A stretch of 7,710 bases of DNA, from contig JAJZLX010000183.1 of the NCBI GenBank assembly GCA_021850555.1, positions 1 to 7,710 on the forward strand, given 5' to 3'. Position numbers and translations under genes: made by a program. Shown in pieces: positions 1 to 6,669 of the stretch (position 1 is its first letter; each line of letters begins with the position of its first letter). Below the pieces are notes generated by a model that saw nothing but the letters and a program-made list of their open reading frames with translations, was not told the DNA's origin and ran no database searches. Source of the DNA: Pseudomonadota bacterium (lineage in GTDB: Bacteria > Pseudomonadota > Gammaproteobacteria > Steroidobacterales > Steroidobacteraceae).

Positions 1-342
1 CCGCTCGCTCCGGTCGCCTACAACCCGGCGGGGACCCAGGAGACCTTCGGACGACGCTCCGCGCCACGCGTGGAAAAGAATTGTCGCGTCACGGTGCATG
101 TCGCGCCCAGCTCGCCGCCCCTGTCCGGGGTACTGCACGATCTCTCGGCGACCGGCATCAGCCTCTACACTGCCGTACCGGTGCCCGCCGGCCGCAACAT
201 CCGGATCGAAACCCTCGGCATGGACCTGGTCGCCCACGTCCTGCGGGTTCAGCCACGCGAACGCACCTACCTGGTGCGCGGGTTCATCCTGACCGCGCTG
301 TACAGCCGCAAGAATCCTGTGCCCGCACCCCAGACCGTTTGA
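1..342 (+). CDS. PilZ-domain protein, C-terminal part (5' end outside window)
   Basis: This is a PilZ domain, a small beta-barrel that usually binds cyclic di-GMP and passes the signal to motility, polysaccharide or secretion machinery. The frame is open from base 1, giving 113 codons in the window. Numbered from the first codon, the RxxxR ligand motif is Arg19-Ser-Ala-Pro-Arg23 and the second motif, D/NxSxxG, is Asp47-Leu-Ser-Ala-Thr-Gly52 (codons 139-156). Both key motifs are therefore intact. A GTG at 70-72 could be taken for a start, but it lies just after the RxxxR motif, so the true start must be upstream, beyond the window. After the second motif come alternating beta-strand-like segments and a short polar tail ending at TGA 340-342. 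Whether other domains precede PilZ cannot be seen. The gene converges on the hybrid kinase. The family call rests on the two motifs and their spacing; the target is unknown. Confidence 0.82.
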   Translation, partial: PLAPVAYNPAGTQETFGRRSAPRVEKNCRVTVHVAPSSPPLSGVLHDLSATGISLYTAVPVPAGRNIRIETLGMDLVAHVLRVQPRERTYLVRGFILTALYSRKNPVPAPQTV

Positions 343-359
343 GCGGCCCGCACCGCTCA
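340..359. terminator. Inverted repeat holding both convergent stop codons; possible bidirectional terminator
   Basis: TGAGCGG (340-346) and CCGCTCA (353-359) form a perfect 7-bp stem around a 6-base loop. The left arm begins with the PilZ stop TGA (340-342). The right arm ends with the complement of the kinase stop (357-359). A second small GC stem, GCGC at 360-363 and 370-373, follows inside the kinase 3' end. Neither strand has a U-tract after the stem, so it does not look like a classical intrinsic terminator. It could act as a weak bidirectional terminator or as RNA 3'-end protection. The repeat itself is visible; its function is inferred. Confidence 0.4.
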
Positions 360-3167
360 GCGCTTCGAGGCGCCGGGCTGCTGGGCCAACGCCTCGCGCA
401 ACTCGCGCAGGCGCGGCGGCTTGGAGAGCACCGAGTCCACGCTCGTGGGCACGTCGCCTTCTTCCACCAGCCGCCGTCCCCACCCCGTCAGCAGCAGCAC
501 CAGCGTCTGCGGACACGCGGCCTTCACTGCAGCTGCGACCTGCCGCCCATCGACGTAGGGCATGCCCAGATCGGTGATGACCACCTCGTAGGGCTCTCCG
601 GCCGCCTGCGCTGCGCGGAACGCGTCGATCCCGGCCCGGCCGCCGTCAGCGGTCACGACCGTATGTCCGTCGCCGCTCAGCGCCTCGCGCGTGGAGAACA
701 GAATGCTTGGGTCATCGTCCACGAGCAAAATCCGCCGCGGCGCGACCGCAAGTGGCGGCGGCACACCGTAGACGACACCACCCTCGAGCGCTACCGGGAA
801 ACTCAATGTCACCCGCGTGCCGGCGCCGGGGGTGCTCGCGATCTCGATCTCCCCGCCGTGCCGCTGCATCGTCCCGAAGACCATGGGCAGCCCGAGCCCC
901 GTGCCCCGCTCGCCTTTGGTGGTGAAAAACGGCTCCAGACATCGGGCACGGGTCGCCTCATCCATGCCCACACCGGTATCGCCCACCTCGAGCCGCACCT
1001 GTCCGGTCCCGCCGCTCGAGGATCCGGCCGGCCCGATCGATTGTGTGCGCAGCGACAGCCGTCCGCCCCGGGGCATGGCGTCGGCCGCGTTGAACACGAG
1101 GTTGGTGACAGCGTCGCGCAGTTCGGTCTCGACGCCCGGCACCGGCGGCAAGTGCGCCTCGAGTGCGGTCTCGAGCTCGATCTGCACGCCCTGGCGCTGC
1201 GGCATGTCGCTCCAGCGGGCGCGCGTGAGGTCGAGGACCTGTATCACCAGGGCATTCAGATTCACGGGCGAAAGCGCCTGGTGCGGCTCGCGCGGCCGGT
1301 AGAACTCACGCATGCGCTCCACGGTGTGCGCCACTTGATCGACGGCCCGCTGAATCACCTGCAGCGGATTCCTGACATCGGCCGGCAGCGTCCGATCCTC
1401 CAGCAACATATCCGTGTACAGCATGATCGGTGATATGGCGTTGTTGACGTCGTGAGCGATGCCGCTCGCCATGGTGCCGAGGGCGAGCAGGCGCTCGTGC
1501 TGCAGCACCGCCTGCTGGGTCTGGCGCAGGTCCTCATACGCGCGCTGCAGCGCCTGATACAGCTGGGCCTGGTAGGCGGCGAGGGCCACGTGCTCGCTCA
1601 GCTGGCGCAGAAACTCGCACTCGCCGCTGCTGAAGCTCCCCGGCGCGCGGCGGGCCGCCAGCAGCACGCCGAACACTCGACTCTCGACGTGCAGCGGCGC
1701 CGCCACCAGCGCCCGCAGACCCGCGCGGGCCAGGCGCTGGGCGAAGGGAAATGCGATGGCCGCCAGCTCCGCCTCGTAGACCAGCTCGCCGCGTACGCAG
1801 CGTGAGAGCCCGCTCCGGTCGATGGGAATGGTCGCGCGCTCGGCCATGGCCAGCTCGCGCGCAAGCGGCGCGCTGTCCCCGCCCACCCGCATGACGGTCA
1901 GGCAGTTCTCGCCCGCGTCGTACTCGCTGATCGAGCAGAAATCGAGCCCGAGCTGGGTTTCCAGCGTACGGATCACCACCTGAAAGATACTGTCGACGTC
2001 CTGCCGCTCGCCCATCGCCCGGGTGACGGCATCCAGCAGACTCAACCGCGCAAGCTGCGCTTCGAGCTTGTCTTGGGCCTCCCGCCGCTCGGTCACGTCG
2101 CTCGCCGCACCGAACCACTCGATGATCCGGCCCGCCTCGTCCTCGAGGGGGACGGCGCGCGAGGCAGCCCAGCCGAGCGTGCCGTCCACCCGATGCACGC
2201 GATACTCGAGCTGGAACGTGCTGCGGGTTCGGATCGCGTTCTCAATGGCGGCCGTCATCCGTTGTTGATCGTCGGGGTGAATGTACGTGTCGAGCCAGGT
2301 GCGGCTCGGGTCCGTTTGATCGGCCATGAAGTTGCGGCCCTGGAGGTAGCGCATCTCGCTCCAGTCGGGGCTCATCTGATAGATGACGTCCGAAGTGGCG
2401 TTCACGAGTGCCCGGAAACGCCGCTCGCTCTGCGCCAGCGAATCGTTGACGCGGGCAAGCTCGGCCGTACGCTGCGCGACCCGGCTCTCGAGCTCGCCGT
2501 TCAGCGCCCGCAGCGCCGCCTCGGCCCGCCGTCGGCCGGCGAAATCGCGCCGGATCACCACGAGCGCCAGGCCCGCCACCAGAAAGGCCAGCACCCCGCC
2601 GCCCGCCAGTGTCTCCTCCGTACTCAGCGTGCGCCGGTGCGTCTGCACCTGCCGTTGTGCGAAAAGACCGCCCTCGGTGGCGCCCATGCGCTGCAGGATG
2701 TCCGCGATCCGATCGACCGTGCCGCGATGGGCACGCGCCCGGACGGCTTGCGCCTGCGCGGCGGCGAACCCTTCGGTCTGGCGCAGGTCGATCAACCGGG
2801 TCAGGCCCGCCAGCCGGGCGTCGATCAGCGGCGCAAGCTGCCGGAGCCGGCGCTGCTCGAGCGCATTGTCGGTCGTGAGGTGCGTCAGCGCACCGTACGC
2901 ATGCTCCGCAGCACCGAGGTCGCGCCGGTAGCTGTCGAGGTCGGCGCGATCGGCCGTCAACAGGAAATCCCGCTCGCTCGATTCCGCGGCGGTCAGGTCG
3001 GCGGCAAGCCGCTGCAGCTGAGTCCGCACCGACACGGAGTGTGCCACCCAGCCGGCATCCCGGGTCAGCTGCTCGAGACTGACGAACGCCACGACCGCAA
3101 TCAGTACCACACAGGCCAGCGCGAAGGCGAAGCCTGCCTCGATCTTACGCTCCGCGGACCACTCCAC
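357..3167 (-). CDS. Membrane hybrid sensor histidine kinase (CHASE3-PAS-GAF-HisKA-HATPase-REC)
   Basis: This 936-residue inner-membrane hybrid kinase should autophosphorylate on His and pass the phosphate to its own receiver. Order of parts: TM1 (about 11-31), an all-helical periplasmic CHASE3-like sensor (about 35-180), TM2 (about 187-206), a coiled coil without a clear HAMP (about 212-248), PAS/PAC (about 249-363), GAF (about 375-535), HisKA with H-box GIAHDVNN and phospho-acceptor His572 (codon 1452-1454), then HATPase with N-box Asn689/Asn693, G1 Asp730-Thr-Gly-Val-Gly-Met, F-box Phe747-Phe748 and G2 Gly757-Leu-Gly759. The C-terminal receiver (about 810-930) has acidic Asp817-819, phospho-acceptor Asp866, Thr894 and Lys916. 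All catalytic residues are present, so it looks active. The start is GTG with GGAGGG just upstream. No separate response regulator is adjacent, so a downstream phosphotransfer protein or output regulator is probably encoded elsewhere. The ligand cannot be read from sequence. Confidence 0.93.
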   Translation of the reverse strand: MEWSAERKIEAGFAFALACVVLIAVVAFVSLEQLTRDAGWVAHSVSVRTQLQRLAADLTAAESSERDFLLTADRADLDSYRRDLGAAEHAYGALTHLTTDNALEQRRLRQLAPLIDARLAGLTRLIDLRQTEGFAAAQAQAVRARAHRGTVDRIADILQRMGATEGGLFAQRQVQTHRRTLSTEETLAGGGVLAFLVAGLALVVIRRDFAGRRRAEAALRALNGELESRVAQRTAELARVNDSLAQSERRFRALVNATSDVIYQMSPDWSEMRYLQGRNFMADQTDPSRTWLDTYIHPDDQQRMTAAIENAIRTRSTFQLEYRVHRVDGTLGWAASRAVPLEDEAGRIIEWFGAASDVTERREAQDKLEAQLARLSLLDAVTRAMGERQDVDSIFQVVIRTLETQLGLDFCSISEYDAGENCLTVMRVGGDSAPLARELAMAERATIPIDRSGLSRCVRGELVYEAELAAIAFPFAQRLARAGLRALVAAPLHVESRVFGVLLAARRAPGSFSSGECEFLRQLSEHVALAAYQAQLYQALQRAYEDLRQTQQAVLQHERLLALGTMASGIAHDVNNAISPIMLYTDMLLEDRTLPADVRNPLQVIQRAVDQVAHTVERMREFYRPREPHQALSPVNLNALVIQVLDLTRARWSDMPQRQGVQIELETALEAHLPPVPGVETELRDAVTNLVFNAADAMPRGGRLSLRTQSIGPAGSSSGGTGQVRLEVGDTGVGMDEATRARCLEPFFTTKGERGTGLGLPMVFGTMQRHGGEIEIASTPGAGTRVTLSFPVALEGGVVYGVPPPLAVAPRRILLVDDDPSILFSTREALSGDGHTVVTADGGRAGIDAFRAAQAAGEPYEVVITDLGMPYVDGRQVAAAVKAACPQTLVLLLTGWGRRLVEEGDVPTSVDSVLSKPPRLRELREALAQQPGASKR

Positions 3168-3170
3168 GCT

Positions 3171-3176
3171 CCCTCC
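3171..3176 (-). promoter_or_regulatory. Ribosome-binding site of the hybrid kinase
   Basis: GGAGGG on the minus strand lies 3 bases (4 from the GGAGG core) before the GTG at 3165-3167. It supports this GTG as the start, and no better-placed ATG exists before the first transmembrane segment. The rest of the gap up to the terminator (3177-3294) shows no convincing sigma-70 boxes. Confidence 0.65.
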
Positions 3177-3294
3177 AGTGACCGGACTCGGCTCGTGTCG
3201 AAAGGTTGGTACGATTCCGGCATCCGCACTGAGCCACCACGATACGCGCCCGTCCGGGCCGGCGCCACCGGCGAAGTTCCGGCCGGCTTAGCTC

Positions 3295-3324
3295 AAAACA
3301 ATGGGCCCCCGAAGGGGCCCATTG
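3295..3324 (-). terminator. Intrinsic terminator of the TonB-dependent receptor gene
   Basis: On the minus strand CAATGGGCCCC, loop TTCG and GGGGCCCATTG form a perfect 11-bp stem closed by a C(UUCG)G tetraloop, followed at once by TTTT. It starts 23 bases after the receptor stop (3348-3350). The short T-run is the only weak point. It should separate the receptor transcript from the downstream kinase gene, so the kinase probably has its own promoter in 3177-3294. Confidence 0.85.
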
Positions 3325-3347
3325 CCAGGGAAGCGAACGGCGCGATC

Positions 3348-6272
3348 CTATTCCATATTGTAGGTGAATCCAATCGTCATGAAGCGGCCCACGGCACCGT
3401 CCTCTTCCAGGGCGGGGTCATACGGATAGAAGAGACTCCCGCCGCCGTAGGTCTGCACGTCCAGCGGCGGCTGCTTGTTGAACAGGTTCGTCACCGAGGC
3501 GTGGATCTGCCAGCTGTCGTTGACTTGATAGGCGGCATAGACGTTCGTCTCGAGGAAGTACCCCACGGTGCAGAACGGTCTCTGGTTTGCGGGCACGGGA
3601 CCGCTCGTCACCGCCGGGAACTCGCCGTTGTAACCCAGTGCGAGGCCACAGGTCGGAATGCCGGAGGATGGATCGACGATGCTGAAGTGCCCGATGAAGT
3701 CTATGCTGGGAGTGATCGTCAAAGGTCCCTTGTTCCAGCTCAGGCTCGCGTTGACGCGGTCCTTCGGGTTACCGGTGTCGCCCGACACGCCCGAGGGGCC
3801 GTGCGTCCCGGCAAGCTCGAACGTATTGCCGCCGACCAACAGCTTGTACGTCAACTCATGTGTCCAGGTCGCCTCGCCCGTGAAGCGGCCGAAGCGCCCC
3901 CAGTCCCAGTGATACTTCAGGTCCACATCGAACCCGCTCACGTCGATCGACTGGGCGTTCACGTACGGGAAGGCCTCGTACTCGATCGGTCCCACCGGGG
4001 TCTGCTGATTGATCAGCTGAGCGCTGGTGCAGCCGCTGGTGTCGCTGGTCGGGCAGTACCCCAGCACTTCGTTCGGACCGCGAACCAGGCTGATGAAGCC
4101 CGCGAAGCGCCCGCCGGCCTCGAAGGTCGGGATGATGTCGTTGTGCAGCTTGATGTTGTAGTAGTCCACGGACGCACTGAGTTGCTGGATCGGCTGCAGC
4201 ACGAGACCGGCCGTCCAGTTGGTCGATGTGACGGGCTTCAGATGCGGATTGGCCAGCAGCACGCCCGTCAGGCCGAACTGGCACTGGCTCGCGAAGTCCC
4301 CTGGACCGGCGACCGTGCCACTCGGTACCGTGGTGGGGCACAGGACCGGATCGGTATAGGTGCCGGCGCCGAACGCCTCGCCGGACGATATGCCTTCAGC
4401 CGCCGTCGGCACGCGGAAGCCCTTGCCCCAGGTCCCGCGCAGGGCAATCCAGTGCCAGGGGGTAAACTTGATGCCGAACTTCGGCGTGAGGTCCGATCCG
4501 AACGTCTTGTAATTGTCGTAACGCGCCTCGGCAATGACCTGCAGCGACTTGAACGGATCGCCCTGCAGCTCGCCGAAGACCGCCCGGTCGTACTCGTTGC
4601 CCTGCGCATAGGTCGGATCACCCTCCTGAAGGCCCAGGGCAATGTTGGTCGGGCTGGTCACGTTGTGCCCCAGCTTGATCCACTGCACCCCGAGGGCCAG
4701 ATCCAACGGTCCGCCCGGCATCTGAAACAGCTTGTGCGTCCCGTGAATGTCGACCAGATCCATGTTGCTGGTCGGCCGCGACTCCGCCCGAGGCGCGAAC
4801 AGCTGGGTGCCGCCCGGACTGCCCAGGATGTAGCCGTTGTTCAGCGCGGTCTGCAAGGCCGCGGGCATGATCGCGGCGGTACTCACATCGCTCATCTCGG
4901 CGTACATCGCGCCGACGGTGGCCTTGATGTGCCAGCCGGCGGCCATACCGGTCAGCGAGGCCAGCAGCCGGTAGGTGTTGGTGTTGACCAGGGTCGAGCC
5001 CAATCCGAGCGAGGCGAAATTATAGATGAGCGCATCACCGACATCCGCCGCGGGAACACCGGGGTAGCCGGCCGGGAGGGTGATGGGCGGATAGAAAATC
5101 AGTTTCGGCGGCGCGTGGGGTCCGAAAGCGAAGAGTACGGGTCCGGGCGGGTAGCCGGTACCGCCGTACGCTCCGCCAACCTGCTCCGCTCGGCTTTCGA
5201 ACCAGGACGCCTGCAGGCCGAACTCCCAGCCATCGCCGAGCTCCTTGGTGAACTTGCCCAAGAGGTCGATGCTGGTCCCCGCCGGCCGCAGCTGCGCGCC
5301 GGGGGGAAGGTAGGTGCAGCCGTTGAGCGCTTGGCGCGTCGCATTGCAGCCCGGGAAATAGTAGTCGATGTTCCCGGTCGTCTGATTGACCAGGTAGCCC
5401 GTGAGCGTGTCGGGATACACGACGGCCGGATCCTGAGCGGGGTTGGCGCCCGGAGTCCGGTTGTACCCGCCGAAGGGCACAAAGTTGAGGTCAGTCCATA
5501 GGCCGCTGCGGTTCTTGGCCAGGATCTGGTCCTGGTGGCGGAAGTCCCCGGAGATGTACCAGTTGTATCCGTCGGTGGCGAGATTGCCAGCGCCGCCGAT
5601 GAAGCCGATGTGCTCCGTAGTGCCATCCCAATACTGGGACGTGCCCGTCGAGGCGGTGATCTTGAAGCCCTGGTATTCCTTGCGCAGCATGACGTTCACG
5701 ACGCCCGCGAGGGCGTTCGAGCCGTACAGCGCCGAGCCGGAGTCCTTCAGCACCTGGATCTGCGAGATGGCGGTGAAGGGGATCGCGGACAGGTCGACGA
5801 AATTGCGCTCGTTGTCGTCGAACAGCGGATAGGGCACGGTCTGCTCGCCGTCGATCAGCACCAAGGTGTCGCCGACGTCAAGACCGCGCAGGGCAATGCC
5901 CGCGCCTCCGGAAGCGAATGCGAAGCTGAACGACTGGCTCAGCGTGCCTTGACCGTTCGCCGACAGGTGGCGCAGGACGTCCGAAATGTTGGTGAAGCCG
6001 GACTGGATGATCTGCGCCCGGCTGATGATCTGCACCGGACTCGGCGTTACGACGCTGGTCTGGCTGATCAACGAGCCGGTGACCACGATGGTTTGCAGGG
6101 CGGAAGGCGGCGCGGGTGCCGATGCCGCTGCCGGCGGCACCGCCTGACTGGCGGGCTTCGGTGTCGGAGCGGGCTTTGCGCTCACCGCCAACGCGCTCGC
6201 GCCGAATGCGACCATCGCGCCAATCGCCAGTGCACGCCTGACGGCGTGTCGCACGGAATGAATCTCGGTCAT
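3348..6272 (-). CDS. TonB-dependent outer-membrane receptor
   Basis: This 974-residue outer-membrane active transporter takes up a ligand using TonB-ExbBD energy. Residues about 1-32 form a signal peptide with a basic start (His9, Arg12, Arg13), a hydrophobic core and a likely cut near Val-Ser-Ala32. Residues 33-57 are an Ala/Pro-rich linker. A TonB-box-like segment follows (Thr61-Ile-Val-Val-Thr-Gly66). The plug is about 70-197 and carries VLIDGEQ (138-144), VLKDSGSALYG (174-184) and ALAGVVNV (187-194). The rest is a 22-strand-type barrel ending in GRFMTIGFTYNME. The last residue is Glu, not the usual aromatic, although Phe969 and Tyr971 fit the final strand. Eight cysteines fall in four close pairs (309/319, 645/664, 740/748, 875/901), probably loop disulfides. 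The ATG at 6270-6272 fits the signal peptide. The substrate is unknown: no periplasmic binding protein, FecR-type regulator, degradative enzyme or ABC transporter is adjacent. Confidence 0.95.
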   Translation of the reverse strand: MTEIHSVRHAVRRALAIGAMVAFGASALAVSAKPAPTPKPASQAVPPAAASAPAPPSALQTIVVTGSLISQTSVVTPSPVQIISRAQIIQSGFTNISDVLRHLSANGQGTLSQSFSFAFASGGAGIALRGLDVGDTLVLIDGEQTVPYPLFDDNERNFVDLSAIPFTAISQIQVLKDSGSALYGSNALAGVVNVMLRKEYQGFKITASTGTSQYWDGTTEHIGFIGGAGNLATDGYNWYISGDFRHQDQILAKNRSGLWTDLNFVPFGGYNRTPGANPAQDPAVVYPDTLTGYLVNQTTGNIDYYFPGCNATRQALNGCTYLPPGAQLRPAGTSIDLLGKFTKELGDGWEFGLQASWFESRAEQVGGAYGGTGYPPGPVLFAFGPHAPPKLIFYPPITLPAGYPGVPAADVGDALIYNFASLGLGSTLVNTNTYRLLASLTGMAAGWHIKATVGAMYAEMSDVSTAAIMPAALQTALNNGYILGSPGGTQLFAPRAESRPTSNMDLVDIHGTHKLFQMPGGPLDLALGVQWIKLGHNVTSPTNIALGLQEGDPTYAQGNEYDRAVFGELQGDPFKSLQVIAEARYDNYKTFGSDLTPKFGIKFTPWHWIALRGTWGKGFRVPTAAEGISSGEAFGAGTYTDPVLCPTTVPSGTVAGPGDFASQCQFGLTGVLLANPHLKPVTSTNWTAGLVLQPIQQLSASVDYYNIKLHNDIIPTFEAGGRFAGFISLVRGPNEVLGYCPTSDTSGCTSAQLINQQTPVGPIEYEAFPYVNAQSIDVSGFDVDLKYHWDWGRFGRFTGEATWTHELTYKLLVGGNTFELAGTHGPSGVSGDTGNPKDRVNASLSWNKGPLTITPSIDFIGHFSIVDPSSGIPTCGLALGYNGEFPAVTSGPVPANQRPFCTVGYFLETNVYAAYQVNDSWQIHASVTNLFNKQPPLDVQTYGGGSLFYPYDPALEEDGAVGRFMTIGFTYNME

Positions 6273-6277
6273 TTGTA

Positions 6278-6302
6278 TTCCCCCAGCGGCTGTTTCTGCC
6301 GC
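6278..6302 (-). promoter_or_regulatory. Receptor ribosome-binding site with an adjoining hairpin
   Basis: On the minus strand GGGGGAA (6278-6284) precedes the receptor ATG by 5 bases; it is a purine-rich but not ideal Shine-Dalgarno sequence. Immediately upstream, GCGGC (6298-6302) and GCCGC (6286-6290) can pair around a 7-base loop, leaving the ribosome site just outside the stem. The hairpin is short and may be chance in such GC-rich DNA. Confidence 0.4.
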
Positions 6303-6405
6303 CCGTATACTGGTTGTTGCTTTCCAGACCTGTTGGGCATTCTCCCTGTGGTACTTCTGTGCCGGCTGTTCCGTTACCCTACGGACAGACGGTTCATGCG
6401 CGGAG

Positions 6406-6432
6406 AATATACTCGGCGTGCAGCCGGGTAAA
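6406..6432 (-). promoter_or_regulatory. Weak sigma-70-like promoter candidate for the receptor gene
   Basis: On the minus strand TATATT (6406-6411) resembles a -10 box and TTTACC (6427-6432) resembles a -35 box, but the spacer is 15 bases, shorter than the usual 16-18. It would give a leader of about 125 bases. A second -10-like TATACG (6304-6309) lies nearer the start but has no recognisable -35 box. Confidence 0.22.
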
Positions 6433-6499
6433 GCGGAGGGAACGGGGAAATACCGCCAACCTATTGATCAAAATCAGTTTAGACCGGGCAGCTACCGAT

Positions 6500-6531
6500 C
6501 GGAAGGAAGCTTACTGACTGGCTTCCGTCCG
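6500..6531. repeat. Imperfect 11-bp inverted repeat
   Basis: CGGAAGGAAGC (6500-6510) and GCTTCCGTCCG (6521-6531) pair at 10 of 11 positions around a 10-base spacer; the single mismatch is A6504 against G6527. No T-run follows on either strand, so it is not a clear intrinsic terminator. It might be an operator, a rho-assisted transcript end after the aminotransferase remnant, or an extragenic palindrome. Confidence 0.5.
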
Positions 6532-6540
6532 AGATGGCCT

Positions 6541-6554
6541 CTGTATCCTGTATC
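6541..6554. repeat. Tandem 7-bp direct repeat
   Basis: CTGTATC occurs twice with no gap (6541-6547 and 6548-6554). It lies about 270 bases upstream of the receptor start, in non-coding DNA. Such a short tandem pair could be a regulator half-site pair or chance. Confidence 0.35.
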
Positions 6555-6669
6555 AGCATAGCTTACGTTCACGGTAGTTTTGTGGCGCTCAGCCACCCTT
6601 TTAGGAACTCTATATGTTGCGTATAAACAACATCGAGCGACAACGGCGTGGCAATAATGCGGCATCGGG

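Larger units (their letters stand above)
6273..6669. other. Non-coding region upstream of the receptor
   Basis: No credible gene is seen in these 397 bases. Composition is more AT-rich than the flanking genes, especially 6400-6660. The stretch contains the receptor leader and promoter candidates, an imperfect 11-bp inverted repeat (6500-6531), a tandem 7-bp repeat (6541-6554), a 5-bp stem GTGGC/GCCAC (6582-6596) followed by CCTTTT on the + strand, and a 6-bp palindrome ATGTTG/CAACAT (6614-6619 and 6628-6633) with TATAAA-like sequence between its arms. These could be regulator sites for the receptor or transcript ends for the remnant on its right. None can be assigned to a known regulator. Confidence 0.55.

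Noticed and set aside
81..1433. Open frame of 450 codons on the + strand
   Set aside because: It overlaps the PilZ gene in another frame and runs antisense to the kinase HisKA-HATPase-REC region, whose catalytic motifs are all in the minus frame. Long antisense frames are expected in GC-rich DNA.
2073..5501. Open frame of 1142 codons on the + strand
   Set aside because: It is antisense to the kinase and receptor, crosses the terminator and shows no recognisable domain; its Arg/His/Gly/Ala-rich content is typical of a shadow frame.
6408..6413. TATACT as a -10 box for a + strand transcript
   Set aside because: No -35 box is found at suitable spacing and no gene follows on the + strand.
5535..6431. 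Open frame of 298 codons on the + strand
   Set aside because: It is mostly antisense to the receptor N-terminus and plug, with no domain of its own.
6582..6602. GTGGC/GCCAC stem followed by CCTTTT as a + strand intrinsic terminator
   Set aside because: The stem is only 5 bp and no + strand gene lies upstream.
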